From Hygrocybe punicea (taxonomy: Eukaryota; Basidiomycota; Agaricomycetes; Agaricales; Hygrophoraceae): a stretch of 64,000 nucleotides of DNA. Below the pieces are notes generated by a model. The model searched no databases. It had not been told where the DNA came from and was given only the letters and a program-made list of their open reading frames with translations. Within the stretch, counting starts at the first letter, position 1; each line of letters begins with the position of its first letter. A program made the translations under genes and the position numbers. The DNA lies in assembly GCA_963556145.1 (NCBI GenBank), contig OY744473.1, positions 496,001 to 560,000 on the forward strand, read 5' to 3'. Shown piece after piece: positions 1-11,872 of this stretch.

Positions 1-1
1 G

Positions 2-799
2 AAGTGGAGTATCGCTTCTGCTTTCATACAGCCATCTATTCTGGGAACGATTTATATTGAAGCCCTAAGTCCGAAGGATATTCAGCTTGCTTTCGAACGA
101 GTGCACCTTGTACATTTGAATTGTGGGATTACCTTTGTCCCACCATCCGAGCGCATACAACTTCTGACTATGTGGTCTACCAGTGTCGCCGAGGGTGATT
201 GGGTTCGCATTAAGAAGGGCACATACAAAGGAGATGCCGCTTTCTTCACTCAGATAGACACATATCGTTCTAGGGTTAGACTATTGTTGGTGCCTCGTCT
301 ATCCTATCTCAAGAAGCCCAATGGACCCAAGCAGCCATTTTGTCATCCTCTACCAGCACTCTTCGATCCAGAGCAAGCTTGTGGAACATTTGGTGATGAT
401 GCAGTGCAGCAATCCAATGCATCCCTCAAATTCCAGGCGATGATTTTTAAAGATGGCCTGTTGGAACACTTGCTGGGCCTGCATGACCTAGTCATCAAAG
501 ATGTTCGTCCTGCTTTTCAAGAGGTTCAGATGTTCAGCCAAAGTCCTGGATGGGATAGGGAAGCTAGGCGCAGATGGGAGGTTGAGGACGCAGCTGCAGC
601 CCTCTGTATCAACGATCGTGTGGAGATATCTGGAGGGGACTTGAAGGGATTGAAGGGTATCATCACCGACAGGTGTGATAACACCTTCACGGTACAGGTT
701 CGCCTGGACAGCAAGAGTGATAGTCATTTGGGTGAAGATCGACTGCTAGACTTCCCTGCACCTCTAGTTCATAAATCTTTCAAAGTTGGAGATTGCATT
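2..799 (+). pseudogene. Spt5-like KOW protein, 5' part (interrupted by hAT)
   Basis: The frame is open from the window edge. It encodes the end of an NGN-like segment (GTIYIEALSPKD, read directly before the ATG at 101) followed by KOW-type segments: EGDWVRIKKGTYKGD near codon 90 of the visible part, and INDRVEISGGDLKGLKGII near its end. This domain order is that of the transcription elongation factor Spt5, which binds RNA polymerase II. Fungi of this group often carry extra, divergent copies. The reading stops at TAG 800-802, which lies inside the inserted hAT end. The rest of the gene resumes at 8026. Whether this is the essential Spt5 or a spare copy cannot be told, but the insertion argues for a spare. 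Confidence 0.75.
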
Positions 800-1210
800 T
801 AGTTAATGGCATGGGTAACCCCCGGGTACAGATGGCTGTACCCGTACCCATACCTGGCAATACCCCTACCCGTGACTGTGGGTCAGTCAATCTGTTGTCA
901 CGGGTCCGGGTATCTTGCGGGTTCACGGGTTTTTGTGCGCTATGACTACATATCATGACCGTTCTACTTGTACACCTACATCCTAAACCACAATTGCATC
1001 CCATCCTTCTGGTAACTCCTCTTCATCTCCCTCAACTTCAGGCAATACGGCAATCCTTTTAATATCTTCATCGCTTACATGGCCCAATTTACTCCATTCG
1101 CCAAGGCAAACGAGAGCTCGTGTTGACTGGACAGAGAGCCGATTTCGGACATGAGATAAAAGAATGCGGCCACGACTGAAGACACGCTCGACATCAACAG
1201 ATGTTGCTAC

Positions 1211-1223
1211 AAGGTAAGGGCAA
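1211..1223. repeat. LINE target-site duplication, copy 1
   Basis: AAGGTAAGGGCAA, repeated at 4591-4603 directly after the A-rich tail. Because the tail is also A-rich, the leading AA may be shared with it. Confidence 0.85.
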
Positions 1224-4200
1224 ATATAGCGAACGTAATCCCAACAACCAAACCGTCCCCGTATAGCAAGCGGTGGTGGAATGAAGAACTAACGGCTGTG
1301 AGGACGAGAGTGAGGAGCCTAGGAAAGAAAGCATACAGACATCGCGAGAACCATAACCACCCCGTGCACAAAGAATACCGGAAAGCGAGGAATGCATACG
1401 CTGAACAAATCAGGCGGACTAAGACAAAACACTGGGTCGAGTGGCTAGAGGGCATAAGCAAATCAAGCATGTGGACGGCGAGCTGATTGGTAACGGGACC
1501 GGTGTCCGATGGAGGAAGGGCGAGGATCCCGACACTTCGAGAGACAAGCGCAACCACTGGCGAAACAAGGGAAGCAGTAAGCAATGAGGAGAAAAGCAAA
1601 TGGTTCTATGAAACGTTCTTCCCTGCTAAACCACTGACAACTTCAGTCCCAGCCCAGCCAGAATACCCCCCACCCGCGTGGGATTTCGAGCTAATCACCA
1701 ATGAACAGATACACCGGGCAATCCGAAGAATGAAACCCAAAAAAGCAACAAAGACGGGCACAATCCCCAATGTGGTCTTCATACAGGCTCGTGAAATGAT
1801 AGTGCCATTCCTGGGCCCAATATTCTGGGCTACGTTCACACTCAAGATATACCCAGAACAGTGGGCGGCAACGGAAACGCCGGTACTCAAAAAGCCAGGG
1901 AAATTGAATTATGCAGTGCCAGGAGCATGGAGACCCGTAGTGCTGTCAAACGGGTATGCAAGGCTCCTGAACGCATGCGTAACGGAGGACGTTGTATGCA
2001 TGTGCGAAAAGGCAGGCATGATCCCGCCGTGTCACTTTGGCGGGAGGCCAGGACGAAGTGCGACCGATGCCCTACTATACCTTGTCAAAATAGTGAAGGA
2101 CGCGTGGAGGAAAGGTAAAGTAGCTTCACTACTCTCGCTGGACGTGAAAGGGGCTTTCCCCAGTATGGCGATTGATCGGCTAATGCATGATATAAAAATG
2201 CGAGGCATACCGGTTGAAATTACGGAATGGATGGAGCGGCGATTGGAGAAACGACGTACAGTACTTACATTCGATGACTTCACCTCTACGCCATTTGATA
2301 TTGACAATGGGCTGGACCAAGGAGACCCATTCTCACAGATATGCTACATAATATACAACTCAAGCCAGCTCGACACGATGAACGGAAAAAGAGGGGAATT
2401 CGGCATAATATACATCGACGACTCCAACATTATAAAGGTAGGGGAAAACTTCAACGAGACACATGCGGGAATACGAGACATAATGAGACGAGAGGGGGGA
2501 GTCTTCCAATGGGCGAGAGAACACAACTGCGAATTTGGAATGGAGAAATTCCAACTACTGGACCTGTCACGACGAAAACGAGTTGACCCGAACAATCCGA
2601 GGAAACGCATTCCGATCGAAAGAAGTCCCATCACCATCGATGATATAGTGATACCATCGAAGACAAACGTAAAATTGCTAGGAGTTGCGATTGACCGGGA
2701 ACTATGATGGCATGAACAAGGAGCCGCGGCAATCAAGAAGGGACAAGACTGGATACTACAATTCAAACGGCTGTCGAGGGTAGCGGGTGGTATAGCAGCT
2801 AAGTACATTCGACAATTATACATGGCTATCGCAGTGCCGAGAATGCTGTATGCAGCTGAAGTGTTCCTTACCCCGCAGAAACGAAGACCAAGGGCGGAAG
2901 AGAGCAGAGCGGATAAAGGGAAAGCCATCATCAGGAAACTGGCATCGATCCAGCGAAAGGCAACGATGATGATTACAGGAGGATTATCGATGACAGCAAC
3001 AGACGTACTGAATGTACACGCAGACGTCCTACCGATGCACCTATTAATAGACAAAGTACGGCAACGGGCTGCAGTACGACTCGCGACACTACCCCCGGTG
3101 CACCCTCTCAGAAAAGCCGTCAAAAACGCAAGGGCGCGACGCGTGAAGAAACACCCTACACCATTACACGATCTCATCTGGACATATGACATCAAGCCAG
3201 AGAAGATGGAGACGATTCAAAACGTACGACAAGGAACTAAATGGGAATTTGAGGCAAAGACAGTCATCAGGGACACGAAGGAGAAAGCAATAGAAGATGA
3301 AAGGACTGACGACGCAGACGTGAAGATATTTACAGACGGCTCAGGTATAAATGGAGGGATAGGGGCGGCGGCGACGCTACACAAGAGAGGAAGGCGAAGA
3401 TGGAAGAGCAAAGCGACTAGGCTGGGCTCAACGAAGAAGCACGGGGTATACGAAGGGGAGGGTGTCGGAATGATTCTAGGGATGGAACTACTGAGGGAAG
3501 AGCATAGCGTCACAACCGCATCGATATACACGGACAACCAGGCAGCAATCCGGGCTCTAGAACTGATAAAACCAGCGCCATCGCATCATATCTTCGATAT
3601 CGTACACAAGAGACTGGCGATGACAAGGCGCAAGCATAGAAACATGGAACTCACCGTGAGATGGATACCAGGTCATGAAGGAGTCGAAGGAAACGAGCGA
3701 GCGGACGAGAGAGCTAAAGCTGCAGTGGGGGGCAACGTAACATCGCGAGAGAGATTACCGGCCGATCTTCGCAAACCACTACCGCATAGCAAGACGGCTG
3801 TGCGACGAGCCTTCCTCGACAAATTACGAAGGCGAGCGCAAGAGCACTGGCATAACTCAGCACAGTCTGCACGGATACGAGGCATTGACCCAGGTTTCAC
3901 ACCATTGACGTACCGACGAGCCACAGCCTCACTACCAAAGAAACACGCGGCGATAATCATGCAACTGCGAACAGGACACATCGGACTAAATCAACACCTC
4001 CATCGAATACGGCGCGCCGACTCTCCCCTCTGTCCATGCTGTCAGCGATATAACGAGACAGTGGAACATTACCTGCTGCACTGCCGAGCGCATGATCACG
4101 CACGAGAGAAGCTAAGGCGCGAGATCGGACGAGACGCAGGCATTATTAAACGCATCCTCTCCACATCGAAGTACTTTCCACACGTCCTCCGTTTCGTTAG

Positions 4201-4590
4201 CGAATCTCGGCGCCTCCAGGCAACATTCGGGGATATCCCGATATTGGACCTCGAGTAATGACCCAGCCAACGCCCTCCCATTACCCCGATCTGCTCGATG
4301 AACAGCCATCCTACGTGTACTCCCATTCTTATTTTCATTTTTATTCTCATTTCCATTCTCAGTTCTACTCACTACTATTTAACCCGCTTATAAACACTAA
4401 TTTACTTCACACACCTTATAGGTAGTTATATTATGTGGATATTCTTCCACCCTGGGTTGGCACTGCTGACCCACTTTGTTACTTATGACGATTTCGACTC
4501 TGAACATGACGTAGGATACGCGTTTTGTATTCTCTGACATATGGTTCGCCACACAGGAGAATAAACATTGAAAAAAAGAAAGAAAAAAAA
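1224..4590 (+). mobile_element. 5'-truncated LINE (non-LTR retrotransposon)
   Basis: A 3.37 kb insertion flanked by a 13-bp direct repeat and ending in an A-rich tail (4571-4590), the signature of target-primed reverse transcription. It starts inside the region just after the endonuclease, so the 5' end (ORF1 and most of the endonuclease) is absent. It lies antisense in an intron of the hAT transposase gene, close to the acceptor. Confidence 0.9.
1250..4258 (+). pseudogene. LINE ORF2 remnant: reverse transcriptase, RNase H, zinc knuckle
   Basis: One reading frame runs from the truncated 5' end to 4258 and is broken only by TGA 1484-1486 and TGA 2705-2707. In order it has the linker after the endonuclease (RWWNEELTAVRTRVRSLGKK), the reverse transcriptase (LDVKGAFPSM, QGDPFS, YIDDSN catalytic aspartates), an RNase H domain (FTDGSG; E in GVYEGEGV; YTDNQAA; VEGNERADERAK) and a C-terminal Cys-His motif (CPCCQ, then HYLLHC). 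This order is that of I/Tad/Jockey-like LINEs with an RNase H. The second TGA lies in DREL-stop-WHEQ, where such elements usually have arginine. The protein is not made as one piece. Confidence 0.88.
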
Positions 4591-4603
4591 AAGGTAAGGG
4601 CAA
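4591..4603. repeat. LINE target-site duplication, copy 2
   Basis: AAGGTAAGGGCAA, identical to 1211-1223. Confidence 0.85.
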
Positions 4604-4766
4604 TTAGTTAAGTACAACACAGCTAGAAATGACAACATACCGGGGATACAAAGATAGTCGCATGCCATTCGAGAGAGGCAGGGATAGATTAGACGCTTCT
4701 CGTACCACCAAAGCAGGACGTCGCTGACGTGTTCCGGGTCACTTGTGAGGAACAGGTCCAGTTCGC

Positions 4767-5379
4767 TGTAGAGGCTCCGGGCCCTCTGGACCCGAATCCT
4801 CTTCATATCCCACTTCGTCCTCGTCCATTCCCATTCACGTATCATCGATTCCGCCCGTTTCCGGTCTTTTCCGTCGATTCCGCTCCGGATTCCGCCTCCG
4901 GAATCGTTCATACTCAAGATGCGATGTCTCTAACGACCCGGAATCAGTACGTATATAGTTACATATGATATATCTTCGTTTCCCGTTACTTAGTACATAA
5001 CACCATTCCCCCTATACTCCGCTCCACCTCTCTACCATCAGTTACAGCCTTCGCTTGTAGTACATAGTTACTACAGCACAGGATCTCTCCCAGTAGTATA
5101 AAAGATGTACCCTTATACTACAACCTATATATTATCATATCCCACCATATCATATTACATCCTATCGTATTGCATCCCTTCAGTTCTACTTCTTAGTCCT
5201 CGCTTCGTATCATCTCATTAGTCTTCGTACTCCACTCCCTTCACTTCCCCTCTGATCCAGAACCCTGGATTCGGGTTGGATTGACTAGACTATAGAAAAT
5301 AAACTCCTCTGATCACTTCTTAGCTGATCACCCTTTCCGTAGATTCCCATTCGGATCTACAACCACACTCGCCGCCACA
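4767..5379 (+). mobile_element. Solo LTR, 613 bp
   Basis: Begins TGTAGAGG and ends GCCACA (TG...CA). A 4-bp direct repeat TCGC (4763-4766, 5380-5383) flanks it. Inside are a TATA box (TATAAAA, 5097-5103) and a polyadenylation signal (AATAAA, 5298-5303), in the order expected of an LTR. There is no internal region, so it is a solo LTR left by recombination. It lies in an hAT exon: the transposase reading SDL...GELDLFL resumes across it. The exact borders rest on the short duplication and could shift slightly. Confidence 0.7.
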
Positions 5380-8025
5380 TCGCCTCAGAGATCAGATGCT
5401 TTGGGAGCATTTAAAGCAGGCAAATTGTCGAAGATATTCTTTGTCTACACCAGCAGCATCAGTACTGCGTAAGGGAGGGGATATAACATACCTTTCCAGT
5501 CAAGATTTCCTCACCAGACGTGCTCTCGCTCTCATTCTCCCCTTCCTCGGCGTAAGACCGCTTGAATTCGGCACGTACGATTGACTCTGCTGTTTGAATC
5601 CATTCTGTTTGAAGTAGTGTAACTTGTGCCGAGGATGTAGTACTATGAAAAGATTTAGCATTCGGTCATAATGAACTTGAAGGACTTACCCATGGCTATT
5701 CCGTAGACTTCTGAGCTGTCCGTTAAGTTGTAATACCGGTTGAGAGTTTTCTTGCCCAGCGCAAGGGCAACGCGGATTGACGGCTTGAACGATCAATCAA
5801 GACTTTCCGTGGTAAGAACCTCGTCAATGTGATCAATTGCCGGGATCACGGTGGCGAGGTTAGGAGTTGATTGAGAGAAAAATAGTGTTGCATCTTTGAA
5901 GACCTAAACGACAAGTGAGCAAAGAATGAATGCGTACCAATTAGGTCAGACAGACTTTGAGAACCTTGCAAAGTTGGCCGGCGATCACCCACTCTTCATC
6001 ATTGAGCTCGTACTTGCGCAGACCAGTGGCCTTGTCTCTGGTCATCTCATCAATTGCTCGCCGGTACTGAATTGCAAACTCTATCATGTTAAAGGTCGAG
6101 TTCCATCGTGTTGCAACATCGCGTGGCATTTTCCTCGCCCTGATTTTCAGTCTTTCCAGTGTTTCAAACCATGCCGGCAAGAGGATTGTTGTCGAATGCA
6201 AGACTGCAAACGCGATCTTTCGCAGCTACAAGATTACTATGAGCCAGGTACGCGCTGCATATTTGACAGAAAACTTACTTTGACGAGAACTAGCTTCACT
6301 GGCCGGGTACTGTCATCCAAAGCCTCTCGCTCTGCCAAGGACAAGATTTCGCGCTCATCTACCCATCCATCCTCGTCATCCTCATCGTCTTCTTCGCTGT
6401 CTTCGCTATCTCTCTCAGCCTGCATTATCATCTCCTCAACATCTATTCCCTCTGCCAGATCCATCAACTCAGCCTGGGCCTGGTTTAACGTGTCATCAGC
6501 TCGACCTTTCGGAATGTCGAACTGATGTATAACAGTTTTTGCGACGAGATTGATGATATGCGCAAAGCAACGCGTCCGGTTGGCGGCACCAGGGAAACTT
6601 TCGAGAAGGTCGGCGAGTGCGTTGATCATGGTGTCATTTGATGAAGCATTGTCGCAAACGATGCTGAGGATCTGATTGTATTGGTGAGTCTCGTTTAAGA
6701 ATTTTCCATTGGCTAGTAGCTGACCTTGTCTGATATTCCAAAGTCTTCCAACACTTGTGCAAATGCATGCGCCAATGTGATGCCCGAATGTGACTTTGCC
6801 ACCTTAACTAGATCCAGCACCATACAGATCGGCACTCCATCCTTTTCAAGGTGCACAGTAAGGGCAATGAACGCTTTGTGGTTTGGGGAAGTCCAGGCAT
6901 CAGTCCCGAAACTCAGAGCACCATCATGCTCTTGCAGGATTCTTGCAATCTGCTCGCGGGTCCTTGCAAAGACGAATCTCACATCCCGAGATACCGTAGT
7001 TGGGGAAGGTATGTAGTATCCGGGTCTCCCTGTCTTCATAAGCGACTGAAAACCACGATCACTCACGATGTTGAAGGGGCGCATGCTTTCAGACACCCAG
7101 CGCACGATCTCAGCACGGGATTCAGTCTTTGTATGTTGACGATGTGAGTAGGTTATTTTTTCCTTTCCTTTCCTCGCAAATGAGGCCGTAATTAATGTCG
7201 GATGCAGAATGCCTTTGACTGTAGTTGCCCGGACATCCTGTGCGGTTTTAGCTTCATTGGCATCGGTTATCACTTCGGCACTCCAACACTTTTTGGCATG
7301 CTTGCGCATATTGCTGGTAGATTTTGCGTCTCCTTTGTTGAGAAATCTTCGAACTGACCTTGATTTTCCTTTACACCTTTTTGCAAGGCATATGAAACTG
7401 TGGCAACGGCGATTGCTGACATATTCAACCTCGGGCGTCACCTTGAAAAAAGCATAGATTGGAGCTGTCCAGTCTTGTGACAGCCGTTCTGTGACACGTA
7501 TGGATAGCTGTACATCATTAAATGGCGATGCTCACTGATTTCTTCTTCTTCAGTTTCAGACGCTTTAACCCCGTCACTATCAACAACAATTTGTTCAGGA
7601 GAACCGGTGCTTGCAACTTCCTCCATCACCCAATCCTTATCTCCTTCAAGAACTTCCCTGACGTGTGACTGTGTCTGATCATCTTCATCACTGACACTGG
7701 CCTGACAAGAAGGGACCTTGGATGTAGATTGTGACGGAGCAGGTGTTGATTTCAGGGATACTGTCCTGCTCATATGGGCAGATGCTGATTTAGCGGCTTT
7801 GGAGGCTTTTGTCATAGTAGACTTCTTTGTGTTTGCTTTTTTCTTTGGAATAGCCATGGTGCGGGTCAGGAAAGTGACTCCTGACTTGCATCTATACCCG
7901 TGGAGTACCCGTGGACCCTGGGTCAAGGGTACGGGTTTTCTGCGGGTTGAGAAATCTAGACCCGTACCCGTACCCATACCCGTGAGAAAAACCCGCACGG
8001 GTTTAGAAACCCGTGCAATACACTA

Positions 8026-9260
8026 ATTGCATTTGAGTGCAACAAGGTGATGAGGCTGGCAAGTGTGGTCACATAGTAAAAATATCTAATGACGACATGC
8101 TGCAAGTCATTGAGTCGAACCACTCTGGCGATTCAGAGGTGGGTACCACTATTGGCATAGTTCCTGATGCTCACATTATGACGTGACAGGCTTATGAATA
8201 TCATGCATTTTCCGCACGTCATTTTGAAGTGAATGTTTTTAGTGTTGATTTTGCTCAAGACTTGGAGGACCGCAGACTTTTTGCACAACCCTACGTTATT
8301 CAACATCCTGAAACCTGCCAGAAGTTCATCGCAGATCCCATGATCGGAAAGAAGGTACTCGTGGTGAGCGCAAATCACCACTGTGGGTACCACGGGACCA
8401 TTGAGTACACCCATGAACATCTAGAGATGTATGGCATCCGTCTTGAGGTTACCGGTCAGGTCGTGCAATTTAAAGAAGAATTCTTACTTGACTTTTTGTA
8501 AATCCATGATTCATCTTCCCAGAATGTTCATCTGATGCTTGATATAGGAAGGGTTTGACACTCTATCATTTTCGCAGTCCCCCATCAGTACTTCCGAGTC
8601 CCATGCTACAACAGCCTCAAGAGCCGGTTGCACCGTCAACACCAATGTGGGACTCCTTGCCATCTGGGGGCGGTACTCCTGCCTGGGATGTCTCCTCTCA
8701 GACACCGTGGTGGGAATCAAGTTACGAGCAATGTAGTTTCTCTCCTCCACAGACTACTGTAAACAATACAGAAGAAAAGGAGGCATCTCTACCCCCCGGT
8801 ATGTCTATACCACTCCCAGTGCTTGCCTCTTTGCTGACTCGTTTGCATAGGTGTCTCAAGAGACTGGCTTTCTATGGAATATCTTCATGGAAAATTGATC
8901 AAAGTACACATCATGGGATTCAAGCGCGGTGACAGTGACGGTGGCTGGCAAAAACGTATTCAAGAAGGCAGCATAGCCTGTACTTTGGGACTACCAGCCG
9001 ATGGGGATCCGCCCATAATCAAGGTCAAGCAAATGATCCCTGCTGTGAGCGCCATTTCAATGCCAGTACAATTCCTAGAACCAGTACATCCCTGTGGGGT
9101 CAAAGAAAATGTAGTTATTATTGCTGGTAGCAATCTAGGGAAAGACGCTGTAACCGTGGAAATTGGAAAGGATGTGTGGCAACTGGTACTTTCTGACGGC
9201 CTGCAATATGCGGCACCTCGCGAGCATCTGGTGGTTCTCTCAAGAGTTCGATTCGGATAA
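8026..9260 (+). pseudogene. Spt5-like KOW protein, 3' part
   Basis: Continues the 5' half in the same frame after removal of the hAT. The first codons give VQQGDEAGKCGHIVKI, a KOW segment. Further exons give a segment ending VQFKEEFLLDF, a Trp/Pro-rich stretch with TPMWDSLPSGGGTPAWD (similar to the Spt5 C-terminal repeat region) and a last KOW-like domain (GKLIKVHIMGFKRGD) with the stop at 9258-9260. A likely intron is 8138-8188. The codon directly after the target duplication (8034-8036) is TGA where the KOW pattern expects a polar or basic residue. So even perfect excision would leave a stop, and the gene is called dead. Confidence 0.72.
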
Positions 9261-9404
9261 TGTTCTGCTGTTGACTGCCGGTGTTTATTACAAATTTGAA
9301 TATATTCTCATCGTTTCATTTCGCACCTGAAATATTTCATATTCGACTACCAAGGTTCAACCAGACTCAATAAAGTAATCGCAGTAGAAAGACATCGAGA
9401 ACTG

Positions 9405-9910
9405 TCAAACGGAACTATCGGAATCCACAAAACCATCCCAGCTGCCAGAATCATCCTCATCACTTCCTGAACTACCCGATGAATTGCTATTCAACGCCTG
9501 CAATAACAAAAATGCCTCAGGGCTGAAGCGTTTGTAGGTCCCGGCACCGGTCTCTGGGCGAACAATGAGGTGAAGCGGGTTGATGTTAACACATGGTTCA
9601 GCAATCCCACAGGACTTCATCTTCTGCATCATCAGATATTCCTTCTCTTTCACGTCTGCAATCAGACTCTTGGTGTGGTGAATTGCGGTCTTGATCTTGG
9701 AGAAGTTTTGGCAATATTGTTCGTACTCAGGACTTTGGGGAGAGAAGCCGAAGAGTGGCCACTGAAATAATCAAAATATTGGTATATTGAGGCATGAGAA
9801 AGTTTCCGACCACTTGCCACAGGCCTGGCCATAAACATCAAACGACTCCGAATGACAGGATGGGGGTAAGGGGAATTATATACAGGGGGAAGATCGTTGG
9901 GGTTCATCAA
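9405..9910 (-). CDS. Hypothetical small protein with acidic C-terminus
   Basis: Two exons can be read from ATG 9908-9910 or the next one. The first encodes MNPNDLPPVYNSPYPHPVIR and, after a probable intron of about 60 bp ending in ATTTCAG near 9.77 kb, the frame continues FGFSPQSPEYEQYCQNFSKI and IAEPCVNINPLHLIVRPE. The C-terminus is Ser/Asp/Glu-rich and ends GFVDSDSSV. No known domain is recognised. It lies head-to-head with the Myb-like gene downstream. The continuous frame and clean splice make a real gene plausible; the function is unknown. Confidence 0.45.
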
Positions 9911-10230
9911 AAGTTTTAGTAGTACAAGGAAGGCGGTGGTACCAGCTCACAAGGCAAGATCAACTCCGACTCCTCACAGAATCCATTTGTCAGCTTATAA
10001 CCTGCCCTTAAGAGATTCTAAACTTAAGCCGGAGTCGAGTCAGCATTTACTCTTTCATGTTCGTCCCAATATACTTTGGAAGTCAAGACAGTACTACGTA
10101 GTCCAGTTGCTCTAGTGTAGTAGATTCAGAGGTATCAAATTTCAGAATGAAGCTTCTGTTGCCTTTGTGACAATGTTGTTTCATTCAAGTTCTAGCCAAC
10201 AACTCGGAAAATCGGACACTGGAGAACAAG

Positions 10231-11660
10231 TTGGTATTTGTAAATGCAAACACTATCCAGCTAATGGTGGTGTGTCAGGGAGTACTAGTGATACAACAAA
10301 ATTCTGTCGGCCCACCCGAGATCAACTCCTCGAATGCCAGTGATGACTCCAACGTGTTCCTGATGGCTGTCCTAGCCGCTGCCACTGCATCGCAGGCTGT
10401 GGACTCTGCCGTACTTCCTGCCAATGCCCTCTGCCACTCAGAAGCTCTTGCTTCAGAGAAATTTGTCGATGATGCTGACAGTCAAGTCTCACATCATGAA
10501 CTGGCGAATGCCTTGAGCTCCGGTGAGGAATCCTATCAACTTTTCTGTTTATTCTTTGTCTCATGAGTCATGATTCACTTAAGTTCCTCACAAGTTCCTG
10601 ACGCTTCAAGGTAAGCTACAATCTGACGACGATAACCAAGAAAAAGATAATACAATGGAGCATGTGGAGTTATTGGCAATGAAATGGCTATCTTCTCAGC
10701 AGCTTGCCAAGTTGGCTCAGGAGGAAGGTCTAATCTACCAAAAGGGCAAGTTCTCAAGGGAAGAAACGCAGTTAGTGCATGCAGCAATCATGTCTTATCA
10801 ACAAGTGTGTGTGTACTGCTATGTCCATAACTCAAGCTGAACCTCCGTGCCTTAGTGGAAATCTCTCGATGCTCAGCAATTGGAACAAATCATATTTGAT
10901 AAGCGAGATGAAGCATTCTGGTCAGAGATATGAGTGTTTGCCACTTTACCTGGTAGAATCTACTTCCTGAGTGCACACTGCTAGCATTTGCTGTCCAAAA
11001 GCGCCCCCTGATAGGCGTTTATCATTTTGTCCGTAGAGTGTATCAACCTTACGGCAAACAGGGCTCTTGGACTGCATCTGAAGATTATGAACTAATTCAG
11101 TAAGTTTACAATTCTATTTGCTCCGTGATTGGTATCGCAAGACATCGCAGGGCTGTTGATCAACACGATGAACGTTGGAAGATTATCAGCAGCCTGGTTG
11201 GAAGGCCTGATAATGACTGCCGGGATCGCTATAGGAATCATCTCAAGAACAGAGACCTCCAAGCTAAGGGTGCACGACGGGAACTTCTGGTTGGGAAACT
11301 ACTTACATACGGCACATCAGGTCGCTGGACGAAGGCTGAAGAAGCAAAGCTAATCTCTATCATGGTAGAAATGGGTAGTGGTGATAATGACTCCAATATT
11401 ACTTGGGCGGAAGTGAGCAAGAAGTTAGGTTATAGGCGAGGAAGACAGCAATGCAGTGCGAAATGGTTGGAACTAGCAGCTATCACTGTTAAGACATTAA
11501 GCTGATTGACAGAAGTACTGCATTTAGGGCGGAGCTGAAGAAAACCATGAAAATTGGAGATAAACAGTCCAAGGCTTCAATCACTACTGCCAGTTTATTA
11601 CCTGAACATGTGGTGAGCAACCTTCTTCCGATGATATCTTGCCAAGCACTCACTGAATCT
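10231..11660 (+). CDS. Myb-like DNA-binding protein (Reb1/TTF1 type)
   Basis: Several exons give a Reb1-like series of Myb/SANT segments: GKFSREETQLVHAAIMSYQQ, then PYGKQGSWTASEDYELIQ joined over an intron (about 11100-11150) to AVDQHDERWKIISSLVGRP and NDCRDRYRNHL, then GRWTKAEEAKLISIMVEMG and WLELAAI. Proteins of this family bind rDNA terminators or promoters as roadblock factors. Intron borders around 10.93-10.98 kb (after DEAFWSEI) and near 11.50 kb do not resolve cleanly, so there may be lesions. The N-terminal part (10231-10530) is of low complexity. The gene directly precedes the Plavaka remnant and could be a host gene or cargo. Confidence 0.6.
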
Positions 11661-11872
11661 TATAGGATTAGTCGCTGTCTCGCAAAGATTCCGGGTCAGG
11701 TCAAATTACAATTATCATTTATTTAGTTGGCAGCCATGTATTAGAATAAGGCCTTTTTCAATATCAGCCACAATCACGATCGATGTGCACGTCTCAGTAT
11801 CCTTTTTTAAACTCAGTCGACTACCATACCGAACACTTGCAACAGTGCAACGGTTTACACTAGGGAATCACC
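11661..11872. other. Non-coding stretch before Plavaka remnant
   Basis: No ORF or recognised motif apart from a CACTAG sequence shortly before the Plavaka start codon. It may contain the promoter or the element end, but no matching inverted terminus was found downstream. Confidence 0.3.

Larger units (their letters stand above)
983..7857 (-). pseudogene. hAT transposase, degenerate
   Basis: The start ATG is at 7857 (MAIPKKKANTKK). The product has a basic N-terminus, then a BED-like zinc-finger region (CHSFICLAKRCKGK, then RKHAKKCW), the RNase H-like core (SFGTDAWTSPNHKAF, CFAHIINLVAKTV, ATRWNSTFNMIEFAI) and the hAT C-terminal dimerisation block (WWYEKRLIYPCLSRMACDYL, then SVDVERVFSRGRILLSHVRN). 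The stop is at 983-985. The gene has several introns; the last, 1207-4640, now contains a LINE. A solo LTR sits in the dimerisation exon. There is a TGA at 5794-5796, a TGA at 5385-5387 next to the LTR, and a frameshift after LHPRHKLHYFKQ near 5.61 kb. The gene cannot make a working transposase. Confidence 0.88.
800..8025 (-). mobile_element. hAT DNA transposon (hAT1), 7.2 kb with two nested insertions
   Basis: The ends are TAGTTAATGGCATGGGT (plus) and, reading inward on the minus strand, TAGTGTATTGCACGGGT, a 17-bp imperfect terminal inverted repeat matching at 13 positions. A perfect 8-bp duplication ATTGCATT flanks it (792-799 and 8026-8033), the size made by hAT transposases. Both ends carry arrays of ACCCGTACCC-like subterminal motifs. 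The element is about 3.2 kb once the LINE (1224-4590) and the solo LTR (4767-5379) are subtracted. It has destroyed an Spt5-like gene. Confidence 0.9.
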
